Shown here in pieces: positions 22,753 to 33,838 of a stretch of 64,000 bases of DNA; positions within the stretch are counted from its first letter, which is position 1; each line of letters begins with the position of its first letter. The stretch covers positions 1,116,001-1,180,000 of the forward strand of contig NC_035792.1 in assembly GCF_001653235.2 (NCBI RefSeq), given 5' to 3'. The notes under the pieces were generated by a model, which searched no databases, was not told the DNA's origin, and was given only the letters and a program-made list of their open reading frames with translations. A program made the translations under genes and the position numbers. Source of the stretch: Pochonia chlamydosporia 170 (lineage: Eukaryota > Ascomycota > Sordariomycetes > Hypocreales > Clavicipitaceae).

Positions 22753-23757
22753 ATGGCTGCTCTCCGCTCTACCTCGTCTCGAATCCTTGGTTCGTCCCTC
22801 CGGACGGCCATGCGACCTGGCGCCGTCTTCACACGCTCAATGGCCTCTGTGAGCGAAGCTCCTCAGGAGAAGGCTCCCAACATGAAGACTTTCCAGATCT
22901 ACCGATGGAACCCCGATACCCCTACCGAGAAGCCTCGCATGCAGTCCTACACCATCGACCTGAACAAGACTGGACCCATGATCCTGGACGCTCTCGTCCG
23001 TATTAAGAACGAGCTCGACCCTACCCTAACTTTCAGAAGAAGTTGTCGTGAGGGTATCTGTGGCAGCTGTGCCATGAACATCAACGGCCAGAACACCTTG
23101 GCTTGCTTGTGTATGTACCACGTGCTGTATATAAGACGTTGACCAGCGCCGGCGTCTGCGCTGGGAGCGTAAAAAGGATGTTTGACTGACCCTAAATACA
23201 TAGGCCGAATCCCTTCTGAGAACGCAAGCGACGTCAAGCTTTACCCTCTGCCTCACACCTACGTTGTCAAGGATCTCGTGCCCGATTTGACCTACTTCTA
23301 CAAGCAGTACAAGTCAATCAAGCCCTACCTGCAGAGAGATACGCCCGCTCCTGATGTATGTTGAAGTCTTGCCTCTAACAAGCATAACCCAAAGACAACA
23401 GAAAGAAAGGCCGGTTTGACTAACTTTGTCCAGGGCAAGGAATACCGTCAGACCAAGGAGGACCGCAAGAAGCTTGACGGTCTCTACGAATGCATTCTCT
23501 GCGCCTGCTGCTCAACCTCTTGCCCCTCATACTGGTGGAACTCGGAAGAGTACCTCGGACCTGCTATTCTGCTCCAGTCTTACCGATGGCTGGCTGATTC
23601 ACGAGACGAGCGCGGAGCCGAACGCCGTGCCAACCTGGAGAACAACATGAGCCTGTACCGTTGCCACACCATCCTCAACTGCACCCGTGCCTGCCCCAAG
23701 GGCCTGAACCCCGGCAAGGCCATCGCCGAGATCAAGAAGCAGATGGCGTTTGCGTAA
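22753..23757 (+). CDS. SDHB: succinate dehydrogenase iron-sulfur subunit, 277 aa
   Basis: Three exons: 22753-23110, 23204-23355, 23434-23757; introns of 93 and 78 bases. Residues about 1-33 form a mitochondrial presequence. The [2Fe-2S] site is CREGICGSC plus the Cys in TLAC; the [4Fe-4S] and [3Fe-4S] ligands are in [12 protein letters not shown] and [12 protein letters not shown]. Complex II oxidises succinate and passes electrons through these clusters to ubiquinone. By my count the residues that line the quinone site and mutate in carboxamide-resistant fungi are the sensitive forms: Pro201, Asn206 and His248, with the same 47-residue spacing between Pro and His as in reference fungi. Start is the first ATG in frame. 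Confidence 0.97.
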
Positions 23758-24780
23758 ACCTTTTCGAAAAAAAAAACTGGCCCTAGGATGGCCATGAATC
23801 GGTGGAAGTCTCGTTTAATTTCTCTTTGTTCTGGTGTCCAGGAACGTTTGGGAGGTATCAAAACAGGTGTAGATCTAGGGGGAGGGGAGGAAGGGGACAA
23901 CCAACGCCCCTGTGTACAAGCATGAGTGGTGTACAACCATTTCGATAGGAAGTAGTAACATGAAGACTTTTTTTTTTGTTCAAATCACAAGAGTGGTTCG
24001 ATTTTTCGTTTTTACATCATACAACTGCAAGCACGGCAGGAATTCGTTCTAGATGTATGTGAATGGGCCGTTAGTGGCGGCAACCAGCCATTTGAGCGAC
24101 TTGCATGTGTCACTGTTTGCCGCAAGTAGCCACATCCATGCCAATACTACTCAGTGAAAAACGTGAAAATATGCATAAGCAGGCAAGCAATCAGCGACTT
24201 TTGTGGCGATACCAAAGTTCCCGTCTGCAACCGTGCGTTCGTCTTCCCAAACAAACGTGGAATGACCGACAGATGCTAATGATGTAGTGCCAAGATGAAG
24301 GCGAGACTACTTCTATCCCGTGCTAGTTAGTATCCATCTCCAAACTAGACTGGAATGTCAATCGATCAAAAGGCCACCAACGCTCAAAGAATAACAAGCA
24401 AAATAAAAGCACAATTCATAAATGATAACCTTTATTCAGTAAGCTTTTTTTAGAAGAACAATTGTGACTATCGATTTCGGGCTAATCGGGCCATCGGTGG
24501 TATTGTCATGTACGTCGCCGGTTTAGGAAGCGCCAAGTAGGTGAGATTGCAATGTCTCGGTCGACACACCACCTCCTGGGCCGTGAGTTGGCCCTCGGAT
24601 TGCCGATTCACACAATACGAACTATTGATTGAGTGCTAGTTTTTTTTTTCTCTCTGACTACGCATTAAAGTTTTGTGGTGCGTGCGGGCAGGTCTATAAG
24701 TACTTGGGGTGGGAATGGTGTTCCCTCGCTATCAATTACTCGTCATTTTACTTACAGCTGTATCTTTTAACTTTTATACA
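23758..24780. other. 1 kb intergenic
   Basis: SDHB 3' region and the promoter of the cysteine-repeat protein; a few short A or T runs (23767-23775, 23970-23978, 24640-24649). No gene seen. Confidence 0.5.
24695..24700 (+). promoter_or_regulatory. TATA box of the secreted cysteine-repeat gene
   Basis: TATAAG about 85 bases upstream of the ATG at 24781, a usual spacing in these fungi. Confidence 0.5.
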
Positions 24781-25241
24781 ATGAAGTTTGTGCTTGGACT
24801 TTTTGCCCTGTGCGGCGTTGGTGCTGCGATGCCGTCGGGCTGTGACACGATTTGCATTCAAGCTGTGAATGAGTGTGGCGAGCGGTACGGAGGGTAAGTT
24901 TATCTCATGGGTACTATGCCATGTTTTACTCTGGTGAGACTGACGGTTATAGGTGCTACAATCCGTGTGTTGATAAACGACCTGCGGCGCCGCCGTGCCC
25001 GCCTAAGCCGACGCCGCCTCCTAAGCGTACGGTCCCTGACGAGGACGACTGCCGCACGAGGACTGTGTGTGTTGATGCCGTGAATTCATGCGGTATTCCG
25101 TATGGAGGGTGAGTAATGCGTGCTGATTGAAGGGTTCGTGGCTAATGAGGTAGATGTATTCCTGATTGTCGGCCCTGGGCGCTGTCCACACCGCCGTGCC
25201 CTAGCTCGACGAAGAAGGCACCAAAGGCTACGGCTTATTGA
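24781..25241 (+). CDS. small secreted cysteine-rich protein with intron-bounded repeat, 118 aa
   Basis: Three exons: 24781-24893, 24953-25108, 25154-25241; introns of 59 and 45 bases, both phase 2. A signal peptide covers about residues 1-16 (MKFVLGLFALCGVGA). The mature protein is an internal repeat: a CIQAVNECGERYGG unit ends exon 1 and a CVDAVNSCGIPYGG unit ends exon 2, and each next exon opens with C followed by a second Cys three or four residues later. A Pro/Lys-rich linker joins the repeats. Both introns cut the same Gly codon of the YGG-C junction, so the repeat most likely arose by exon duplication. No known toxin or effector motif. Secreted proteins of this type are often host- or wall-interacting, but function is unknown. 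Confidence 0.72.
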
Positions 25242-25351
25242 TGCGGGATGTAGGAGAATGTGGTAGTGACGGAGACATCAGCTTCATGAATGTATTTAGT
25301 AAAAGTAATGATAAGGAATTGGTAAACCTAATTCACCTTATGACATGGTGA

Positions 25352-26859
25352 CTAGTAGTATGCATTCCCACTGCCGCTCCGACTCACACCATACTCTGCA
25401 GACGTTCCTGGAAATGCGCCAGCCGGAACAGACGACCCGCCCTTGGTGTCGTCATCCGAGCTCAAATCATCAACGACATCGTCCTCTCTGTCTGGTAATG
25501 AACGCATTGCTTCCAACACGTCTCGATCTAGTGTGGGTGGCTGATATGCCTTGACGGTGTGGATTTCTCGACCAGATGGCATCTTGGGGAGAAGCATGCT
25601 AACAGGCGGGATAGCTTGTGTGTTCATCTAGAGAGTATGTTAGTTGGGGCGGAGGGAGAACGGCCTCGAATCATACATACTGTATCATTAATCTTGTTCC
25701 ATTTATCATCCAGCAACTCAATAATCCTCGTCTCCTCAAGCCTTCCCGCATCTGAACCCCAGTCCGTCTCCTTTTCTACACGACGATCCTCTCGCTTCTC
25801 ACTTATATCCTTCTTTAGCTTGCTGAAGCTGAAACCTCCTTTCTTGGCCTCCTTGGCTTCTACACCTAGTTCTTGCAGGCCAACTCGAAGCCAGCCGATA
25901 CCCTCGGCAGTCTGTCCCCCCAGCTCAGCGTCAATACCGAAAAATCTACAAGCCTTCGCTCTGCTTGTGCGGCGCAGATCGTCCAGATATTTGAGCAACA
26001 CTGGGTTTACCTTGTTTGTTCCAGAGCCAGCAGACTGTAACAAGGATGCCGCTTTGGCTGCATGCTCAGACGCAGCGAGACACAGTCGTGCAAAAAGGTG
26101 AGCCCGTACTTTGGGGATATCGGGGGCTTTGAACATCCATTCCTTGTCAGTCTTATTCCTGTCCTGCGCCACGGCCGCAGGATAGGGGTCATCTTTGAGG
26201 ACTGCCAGCAGCGTGGCTTCTGCTAGTGCCAGAGAGTAGAGTGCTCTAGCTGTCGTGGGTGCAACATCTGCGCAGGGTGCCGTGCTGGAAATTTGCTCGC
26301 TCCGCAAGGACAAGTAGTCATAAATCGAGGCCGCGTCAAGGAGATACTTTGTGGCGGTGGTGATGGCCGTGGTTCGCTCCTTGGTGCCGAGGAAACTCGT
26401 CGTGGTCATGTACAACGGCTGCAGAGTCGATCTGGCCGTCAAGGTGTACGCATATGCCAACGAGGACAGGACAAAAAATATCTCATATTCCAATGAGGTG
26501 ATTTTCACGCGAGGGCGTTCTCTGCCCGGAACAATGTCTCCGGATAATGTCGGTCTCCAGGTAATAGATGGCGTCGTCTTTAAAACCACACTGATAACTT
26601 CACCACCCTCCAAGCAGTGTGAGCTGACGCCGGCATCTACGGCGAGGAGATAGGGTAGGTAGCCTTCGATGCTGGAAATGACGGTGCCCAGGCTGCCGAT
26701 GCGTGCATTCGGCGGTAGTCTCTTGTGCTTCTTTAAGGCATCTCTTACTACACCTCGTTGGCCACTGGCGGTCAATGGAAGAGAGGGGTGTGAGTCGCAG
26801 TTGAAAGAGGATGAGAATGAGAAGGCTGATGTTGTGGGCAGCACAAAAGGGAACGGCAT
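25352..26859 (-). CDS. palC: pH-response regulator PalC, 484 aa
   Basis: Exons 25681-26859 and 25352-25627, 53-base phase-0 intron before MNTQAIPPV. The N-terminus [15 protein letters not shown] and the segments [47 protein letters not shown] and [12 protein letters not shown] are those of fungal PalC, a BRO1-domain protein. PalC binds the ESCRT-III protein Vps32 and links the plasma-membrane PalH/PalF ambient-pH sensor to the PalA/PalB protease step that activates PacC. It is cytosolic, recruited to cortical foci at alkaline pH. The C-terminus is acidic then Gly/Ser-rich, as in relatives. Length is normal. Confidence 0.94.
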
Positions 26860-27308
26860 TTTGAGGTCGGCGTTTGCTGACGGCTATGGAGGCAGCTTCC
26901 GCTGGTGTTTATCCAAGTGTATGAGATTCAACAACATGAAGGCAAAAGGTCAAGATGGATGGCTGCCACGCGGTTGGAGTCTAAGGTCTTGGCTGTATTC
27001 ATGCAGTGCTTTGGTCCACAGTTTTCTGCAGAGAAGCACATGAGCTTGCTTTGCGTCGATGGAGCTCTGAGCTTGACTGACGTCGGAATTGAACCAGAGA
27101 AAAGCCCCACCGAAGCCAACCACAAATCCAATCCAGCTATCTGTTCAATGTTCAGCGTTGTCCATCCCTGTCCACTTGAGCACGACTCCAGAATTCAGGG
27201 TGCTTCAACCACCACCACCATCCTTCCCCAGACTCTAGCCAATCCCCAAGTCAATGGGCATCACGGGCACAATCTCGCATTGAACTCGTCCGCTCCGCCG
27301 TCGTCACA
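26860..27308. other. divergent promoter, palC / ALG6
   Basis: About 450 bases between divergent start codons; CA/CT-rich leader before ALG6. No gene. Confidence 0.5.
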
Positions 27309-29144
27309 ATGGCAGGGCCAAGTCCATCACCACACAAGCCCAGGCGCAAACTGAAGACTGGCGATGGCAATGGCGGCGACAAGCTTACACGAACGCGGTT
27401 CGAAGCTTTGGTGCGAGCTCCATCCTTCCCCTTGGCGGCGTTCCTGTGGCCGGCCCGGACCTCGTCTACTCAATGGGAGGTGTTGCCAGCAGTTTTGATG
27501 GTTGTCGGGCTGTTTCGATGGGCAGCAGGCTTTTGGGGGTATTCAGGTGAGTGCTTCTTGAGCAGATTACCCAAATCCTTTTCGCAAGGCTAATCTACTA
27601 TGCGCCAAGGTTTCCAACGTCCTCCCATGTTTGGCGACTACGAAGCACAGCGACACTGGATGGAGCTAACGACGCATCTTCCCATCTCACAATGGTATTT
27701 TCACGATCTTCAATGGTGGGGGCTTGATTATCCGCCTCTCACGGCATATCATAGCTGGGTCATGGGCAAGATTGGAGGCTTAATTGAGCCCTCCTGGTTC
27801 GCACTCTTTACCTCTCGAGGCTCCGACGATCCGACCTTGAAGATTTTCATGAGAGCCACCGTCATTATCTCTGAATATCTCATTTACATCCCGGCAGTTG
27901 TAGTGTTTGCCCGACGATACAGCAGGCTGAATGGCGTGTCTACTTGGACCAGCTCTGTAGCTCTTGTTGCCATTCTCATGCAACCGGCCACGATCCTCAT
28001 CGACCACATTCACTTTCAGTACAACACCGTTATGCTTGGCCTTGTCCTCGCAAGCATCAACAGCATGCTAGCCGAAAGATACAAGTGGGCTGCCGTCTTC
28101 TTTGTTGCCGCCCTCGGATTCAAACAAATGGCACTGTACTATGCGTTCACTGTCTTTGCCTACCTGCTAGGAAAGTGCATGCAGCCACGTATAAACATCA
28201 CCCGGTTGGTTGGCATTGCACTGGTGACAGTTGCTTCATTCGCTGTTTTGGTGTTACCTCTGATTATTGGCACTCTGTATGACAGACACCAAGGAATCGA
28301 TTCACGACCAGACCTGGACGGACCTCCACCACCGCTTCCGTTGTTCCCGTTTGTTGCTCATTATCTTGATACCCGCTCTGCTCTTTATGCCGTGGTGGAG
28401 CAAATGATCCAGATGGTCCACCGTATCTTCCCATTCTCAAGAGGGTTGTTTGAAGACAAGGTCGCCAACTTTTGGTGCGCCTTGAATGTTGTCATAAAGC
28501 TTCGCAATTTGCCGACAGACCTATTACAAAAGGCAGCACTCGGCGCGACGCTCCTATCCATCATCCCGCCGAATCTTGTGCTCCTCATTCGACCAGAGAA
28601 GAAGATTTTGCCTCTAGCTTTTGCGACCACGGCTTGGGGATTCTTCCTGTTCAGCTACCAGGTGCATGAAAAGAGCGTTCTTCTGCCCCTGATGCCAATG
28701 ACTCTGTTGCTTGCTGGAAAGCAGGGACTCAATGGTGATACACGATCATGGGTTGGATTTGCCAATCTTCTCGGAGCGTGGACTATGTTCCCTTTGCTGA
28801 GCAGGGTAGATCTCACTGTGCCTTATACTGTCCTGACGCTTCTGTGGGCGTATCTTGTGGGCCTGCCTCCGTTGTGTTGGACTGCCCCCTTCATGGAGGC
28901 AGGACCTGCACCAAAGCAGTGGGCGACGGCTATCATTCATGGTTGTTTCTACGCTTTTATGGGTGTCTGGCATGTCGTCAATGCCTGTGTGCCCCCTCCT
29001 GTCGATAAGCCGGATTTATGGGTGGTGGCCAATGTTGGCGTCGGTTGTGCTGGTTTCATAATGTGTTACTTGTGGTGTTTCTGGAAACTGCTGGTGGACA
29101 GCGGCCTGGTGGCGTCCAAGTTGCCAAAGTCGAAAACGCAATGA
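27309..29144 (+). CDS. ALG6: dolichyl-P-Glc:Man9GlcNAc2-PP-dolichol alpha-1,3-glucosyltransferase, 590 aa
   Basis: Exons 27309-27546 and 27610-29144, 63-base intron. An ER multispanning GT57 enzyme that adds the first glucose to the N-glycan precursor, using dolichyl-phosphate glucose. Evidence: the lumenal loop GDYEAQRHWMELT..LPISQWY with the catalytic Asp, DLQWWGLDYPPLTAYHS, then DHIHFQYNTVMLGL, which holds the HFQYN motif of the ALG6/ALG8 family. FKQMALYYA and FSYQVHEKSVLLPLMP follow, the latter a second hallmark. About a dozen hydrophobic segments are visible. The cytosolic N-terminus (about 55 residues) is basic. ALG8 is the alternative, but the motifs and length fit ALG6 better. Confidence 0.94.
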
Positions 29145-31133
29145 GTGTGTGTATTGTACAGATATCATAGACAGTGGTGAAGGGGGTTGGTCAACAACAG
29201 GTATAGAATGCGACTGATTCCCAAGGGCATCGGCAAGGGCATCGGCGAAAGAGATATTACCCGTATTCATAGTTGCATGGGCATTGGGTTGCCCTGTTAA
29301 ATGTATATTAAGTTACGAATCGCGGCGAATGAAAAGTGTCGACCAATTTTGTATCCCGTTGAGAAACATGTCTAAGCCTGCCATATGGACAGAATGCATC
29401 ATCCAGTGTTCACTGACTATCCCAACCATTGACGTCAACGCTGCGATATTCCTAATGCTGCCCTTTTCTCAAAAGTTCCCACCGAAGCGTCTTTCAACAC
29501 TCGGCTGCCCTGCGGTCATAGTTCTCGTCTACCTAATCCACTTCTAGAAGCATCACGTCGTCCTAGCTCAACCACGAGGCCTGCACGTCAGCTTCAAACC
29601 CCCCCTTTGTAAACATGCAAAGAACCCGTCAGGCACAATCTATAAGTCCCCCTTCCAACAAAGAACTTTCGACAGGCACCATCACATGAAGACCCATCAT
29701 CACCACGTTCAACGATAACCGCAATCTCGGCTACCTTCTTTGAGTATCACGCACGTAATATATTTTCCTCCTGCAACGTTCCACGCTACCGGGCCGGAAC
29801 CTGATCTGAGCACCTTGCGTTATACTACTTGCAGCTTTCGGGCGGGGCCTGTATTCGAAAGTGCATTGTTTCCTTCACCGAGATGGATGATGTTTTTGTA
29901 TTTTTAGCGTTGGGAAAAAATGTCCACAGTGGCGGCTTCTGGAATGGAAGTTGTAGGGTTTGGGCGTGACGATGAGGCGTGGAAGGCTGGTTTATGCGTG
30001 GGGGGAGGTTTTGAGGTTTTGGGGAGTTTGTGTCCACCTTGGTTTTTTCTTTGTTGGGAGGATGAAATGCTTCTTGGTTGCCTGTTTGCGGGTTCGTTGT
30101 GGTTTGGATGGAATGTGTGGGACGGGTTGGACTTTGTGGAGTTGTGTATGCGTTTGTTGGTGTTCATTGGTAATGGCATGGTGTGTTTAACTGTTATGGG
30201 TTGGGGGGAACGGAGATGAGTTGCGAATTACATGTTGATGGAGTTATGAACCCGTGATGTTGAATACTCCGGGCTTTGGTATATGCCGTGATGTGAACTC
30301 TCACGATGTTGATATGATCTCATGAAACTACCAGTGGAGAGAACTACAATTCCGGCCATTATACATATCAAATTACAAACTGAAATTCACTCAACTCCAT
30401 TCCCTTCAAACTCATAAAACCAATCAGCAGAGTCCATCACCACGAAAAAACCCCATCAACCCACCAGAAACACCAAAACCCTCATCCGGCAAACCACCTC
30501 TCCCCCGGCCACAAATCATACCCAATACCACATCAAAACCCTCACCCCCATCTTCTCCCCACACGGGTTCCTGCCTCGCCTCGCTGCCCGTGCCGCTACA
30601 TCCCGTCACATTAGCCCGACATCCTCCATAACCCTCCGTAGTTCGTATCACCATCCTCCCCACAGTGTGTGTCAAAACTGCCCACGCGGGAACTACCCTC
30701 ACAAAAGCAAGTGTATCATCTACCGTTTCCGGCTTTGTTGAACCGGCCCTCCTGGTCCAAGCTCCTCCCAAGGCTAGAACCCTCGACCCTAACAAAGAAG
30801 CGCGCACCAGAAAAGCTTGCCCCAACGGGTGTCTGCCTGTTACATCCTTGCCAGAGAAAAGTTTGGAAGCGTCGTATGGATACCACTGGAGAAGTTGCCA
30901 TGAAACCAATTAAAGGTGTGAAACTTGAGCGCTGACCAAGTCGTACTCTTTTTTGTGTGACCGTGGGGATGTGAGGATGAGTTTGGTTATAAGTGGCCCC
31001 TTTGCTGCGGCTTTAAGGAATTGGCTCTTGTTGTTTTCTCGTTGGAGTATCTATGATTTTTGGTAATTAATCTTGAGCAAGACTCAAGTTTCTTTTATTT
31101 CCGCTGTTAACTTGGCGCGGGACGCAGAGCATC
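29145..31133. other. 2 kb intergenic, no supported gene
   Basis: Contains strand-asymmetric stretches: T/G-rich at about 29930-30200 and C/A-rich at 30400-30560. These create open frames (29923-30219 plus, 30424-30909 minus) of low complexity without convincing starts. No gene is called. Confidence 0.5.
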
Positions 31134-32150
31134 ATGGCGACTTTTATATTCGTGTTCCAGGTGTTGTTGTCAATATTGGTGGCGGCCACGGCCCGTGCGG
31201 ACAAGTTAGCTGTGAGAGATGCGTCGAGATTGCCGAGTATATTATCGTCGATACAGCCACCAGAGACGACTTTGGCGGCTTTGCCTCGTGTTGAAACAGG
31301 AGATGTGGTTAGTAGGGTTTGGTTGCTGAGTACGGACAAGATTGCTGATTTTGGATACAGACTTGGGTTGATGTTGTCCTTCCAGTTACTACGACTACAC
31401 TTCCTGAACACACGAATGGACCAGACTCAAAGTCATCCGCGACGAAGTACAGCCGAGAATATACGACTAGCGAAACCAGCGCCCAACTATGCCTCGTTGT
31501 CGTTTTCGTAACAGTAGGCGCTACTATCGTCGTTCTCATTGCAGTATCACTCGCCCTCTTCTGCAGCAGACATTGGTTCAAGTGCAACCGCTGCATGGGA
31601 GACATGTTATCTGCTGTGGAGGAACAGAAATGGGGAAGAAACACGATGATACACGATGGACATCACCAGTGGTTGTTGAGCTCGCCCAACCCCCCTGAGC
31701 AGCAGCAAGGTGTGCAACAAACATCGCAACCTGTTCTACAAGAAGCCCCAGCACTGCATAGAGAACACTCTTGGTCATCAGATGCAACCGCAACTGTTGT
31801 CAATACTCACAACGAGCCTGTTTCTGCAGTCGACTCCGAAACTTCGTGTGGGACTCAACAAACCTTGTATGTTGTCCGGTTTATTCGCTTATGCTCAACG
31901 TCACTAACACGATAGCAGCCAAGTTTCCCCTACAAGTTTACACCTCTCACCGATAATATGTTCCACACAAGGCAATCAAGTCGCTCCGCAGTGGCAGTTT
32001 CCAGTAGAATTACCAGCTTCGCCAGACCCAAGACATACTCTGCTCCCGAGTTATCCAGCAGCCATGGCGGACGCTCACCTGTCGCCGAGGTTTTCGTGGA
32101 CCGGAGAAGAAGAGGCGTCTTATAGGCCGTCATCGTGGATAAAGCGGTAA
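31134..32150 (+). CDS. single-pass membrane protein of unknown function, 303 aa
   Basis: Three exons: 31134-31307, 31361-31866, 31919-32150; introns of 53 and 52 bases. Residues about 1-22 are a signal peptide (FIFVFQVLLSILVAATARA). A Thr/Ser-containing outer region of about 85 residues follows, then a membrane helix (LCLVVVFVTVGATIVVLIAV) bounded by Cys and a basic HWFKC. The cytosolic tail of about 170 residues is rich in Gln, Pro and Ser and ends WIKR. The layout resembles fungal wall-stress sensors (Mid2/Wsc-like), but the outer part is not a long Ser/Thr mucin and no WSC or CFEM domain is present, so this is only topological. Fully in frame after splicing, which supports the model. Confidence 0.7.
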
Positions 32151-32477
32151 TACTGCTGGGTTTAATATCGAGAATAGTTTAATTCTGTTGCATTAGCGCG
32201 GCGTTGGGAATCTGTTTCATGTAGCTTATACCACAATGTTAGACAATAAAAACATCACAAAAACATATGAGCCAATATTCAGAAAATTGCAAGTCGTAAA
32301 TTTCATGGACCGAGGTCTATCACGCCTGTTACTAGACAGCCCGCCAACCCAACCCATGAGCAACCGAGTCTCCTACGCCCAGTACAAGACGCTGAAGAGT
32401 CGTCGCACAACCAGACCAGAACTTTTCCGAAAATTCGTGGGACGTCATAACCGTGCAAGCTTCTCCAAGGAAACCGC
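32151..32477. other. intergenic between convergent genes
   Basis: 3' regions of the membrane-protein gene and the P2 gene. Nothing else seen. Confidence 0.5.
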
Positions 32478-32875
32478 TTAGTCGAAGAGACCGAAACCCA
32501 TGTCCTCATCAGACTCCTCCTTCTCCTCCTCCTTCTCCTCAGCGGGAGCATCAGCGGCAGCACCACCGGCGGCAGCAGCGCCACCAGCAGCGGCGGCACC
32601 GCCAGCACCGCCAGAGGGAACGGAAGCGAGCTTCTCGGAACCGGCAGCAATGAGCTGTTCAACATGTTAGCATTGCAGATGCGATTGTTGTGTTCGGAGT
32701 GTAAGTCGGTTCATACCTCGGAGACGTCCTTGCCCTCAAGCTCGGAGAGGAGAGCCTTCAAGCGGTCATCATCGGCCTCAATACCAACGGCAGAGAGGAC
32801 GTTCTTGATGTCCTTGGCGGAAGGGGAGTTGTTGCCGGCGAGGCCGAGGAGGAGGTAAGCTGCGAGGTGCTTCAT
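32478..32875 (-). CDS. 60S acidic ribosomal protein P2, 111 aa
   Basis: Exons 32717-32875 and 32478-32654, 62-base intron. The N-terminal dimerisation domain ([15 protein letters not shown], then [20 protein letters not shown]) is that of P2 rather than P1. It is followed by an Ala/Gly hinge, an acidic Glu/Lys run, and the invariant C-terminal [11 protein letters not shown] that binds elongation factors. P1-P2 dimers form the ribosome stalk on P0 and recruit translational GTPases. Normal length. Confidence 0.97.
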
Positions 32876-33838
32876 TTTGAAGGTGGTGACTGATGTGATA
32901 AACAACCTTGGTCAGTACTGGGGTCACGAAACAAGGTGTATCAATATTCGGGATAAGGAATGCGCCAGAGTCGGTGTTACAGCCGTCAAGACAGGGACTG
33001 GTTGCGCAAAGCGAAGAACGCAAGAATTGCTACTCACAGTTTAAGTGTAAAGAAACACGAGAAATCAATCAATTTAACCGCAAGTTGGGCGGAGACTGAA
33101 GACTTCGAGTTCGGGTGTGGTGGTGGTTGGAGATGGAACAAACTGAAAAAGTTGGCGGAGCTGCACAACACAAAAGTGGCATGCCAATTTTGCAATCCTG
33201 TGGGCGACAAAAACGTGATTAGCGAGGACAATCTTAGGGCGGAGTGTGGTTCAGAGTGGGGGCTGAAACCGGTACGTACCTTACAGGCGTCATCTTACTA
33301 GCCACATTACACAGCCACAAGGGTCTCCTTGTCTGGCAAAAAAAAAGTTGGGCATCACGTGCCCGATTTTGCTCCGAGTTCTTGTGGCGCAAGTCTGGCA
33401 GCCCGTTTGCCCAAAGCGCAATGTCTTAAGGTGGCCACGGCACTCATGCCAACGCGGCTTTTCTGCTTCGTTTATTCCATCTTCACCTTTTCTGGGAGAG
33501 TGTAGCAGGCTGTCCTGGTGTCTGTAGCGCTTCTGCATCTTTCCCTACTGCAGCAGCGCATCGTTATTTTGATTTAGAACGGTTGCTAAACGCCCCGGCA
33601 CCAGGTTGTCGCACCAGACAATCGATTCACGATAACCATCGAGATAAGACCGCTGCTCCTTACCATCTATTCCATGCCTTGCGTTGCATAAATACCAACG
33701 CCTGCCTGCTGCGGGAGAGAGGGAACCAGAGGAGCAGAGAAACGCCAGCCAAACCACATTTTCCCATTAATATCAGTCTTGCTCTGGATTACTGGCTGGG
33801 TGCTATCCACGAAGATAGCTTGCCAAAAGGCAGCCACA
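32876..33838. other. 1 kb divergent promoter, P2 / SPT2
   Basis: Between divergent starts; no coding signal. A 5' UTR intron for P2 is possible but not provable. Confidence 0.5.

Noticed and set aside
29923..30219. 99-codon open frame on the plus strand
   Set aside because: Made of G/T-rich sequence giving Gly/Trp/Phe/Leu strings; no leader, splice or family support.
30424..30909. 161-codon open frame on the minus strand between ALG6 and the membrane-protein gene
   Set aside because: Begins with TTG, is Gly/Arg/Val-rich, lies in a strand-asymmetric C/A-rich stretch, and has no recognisable motif.
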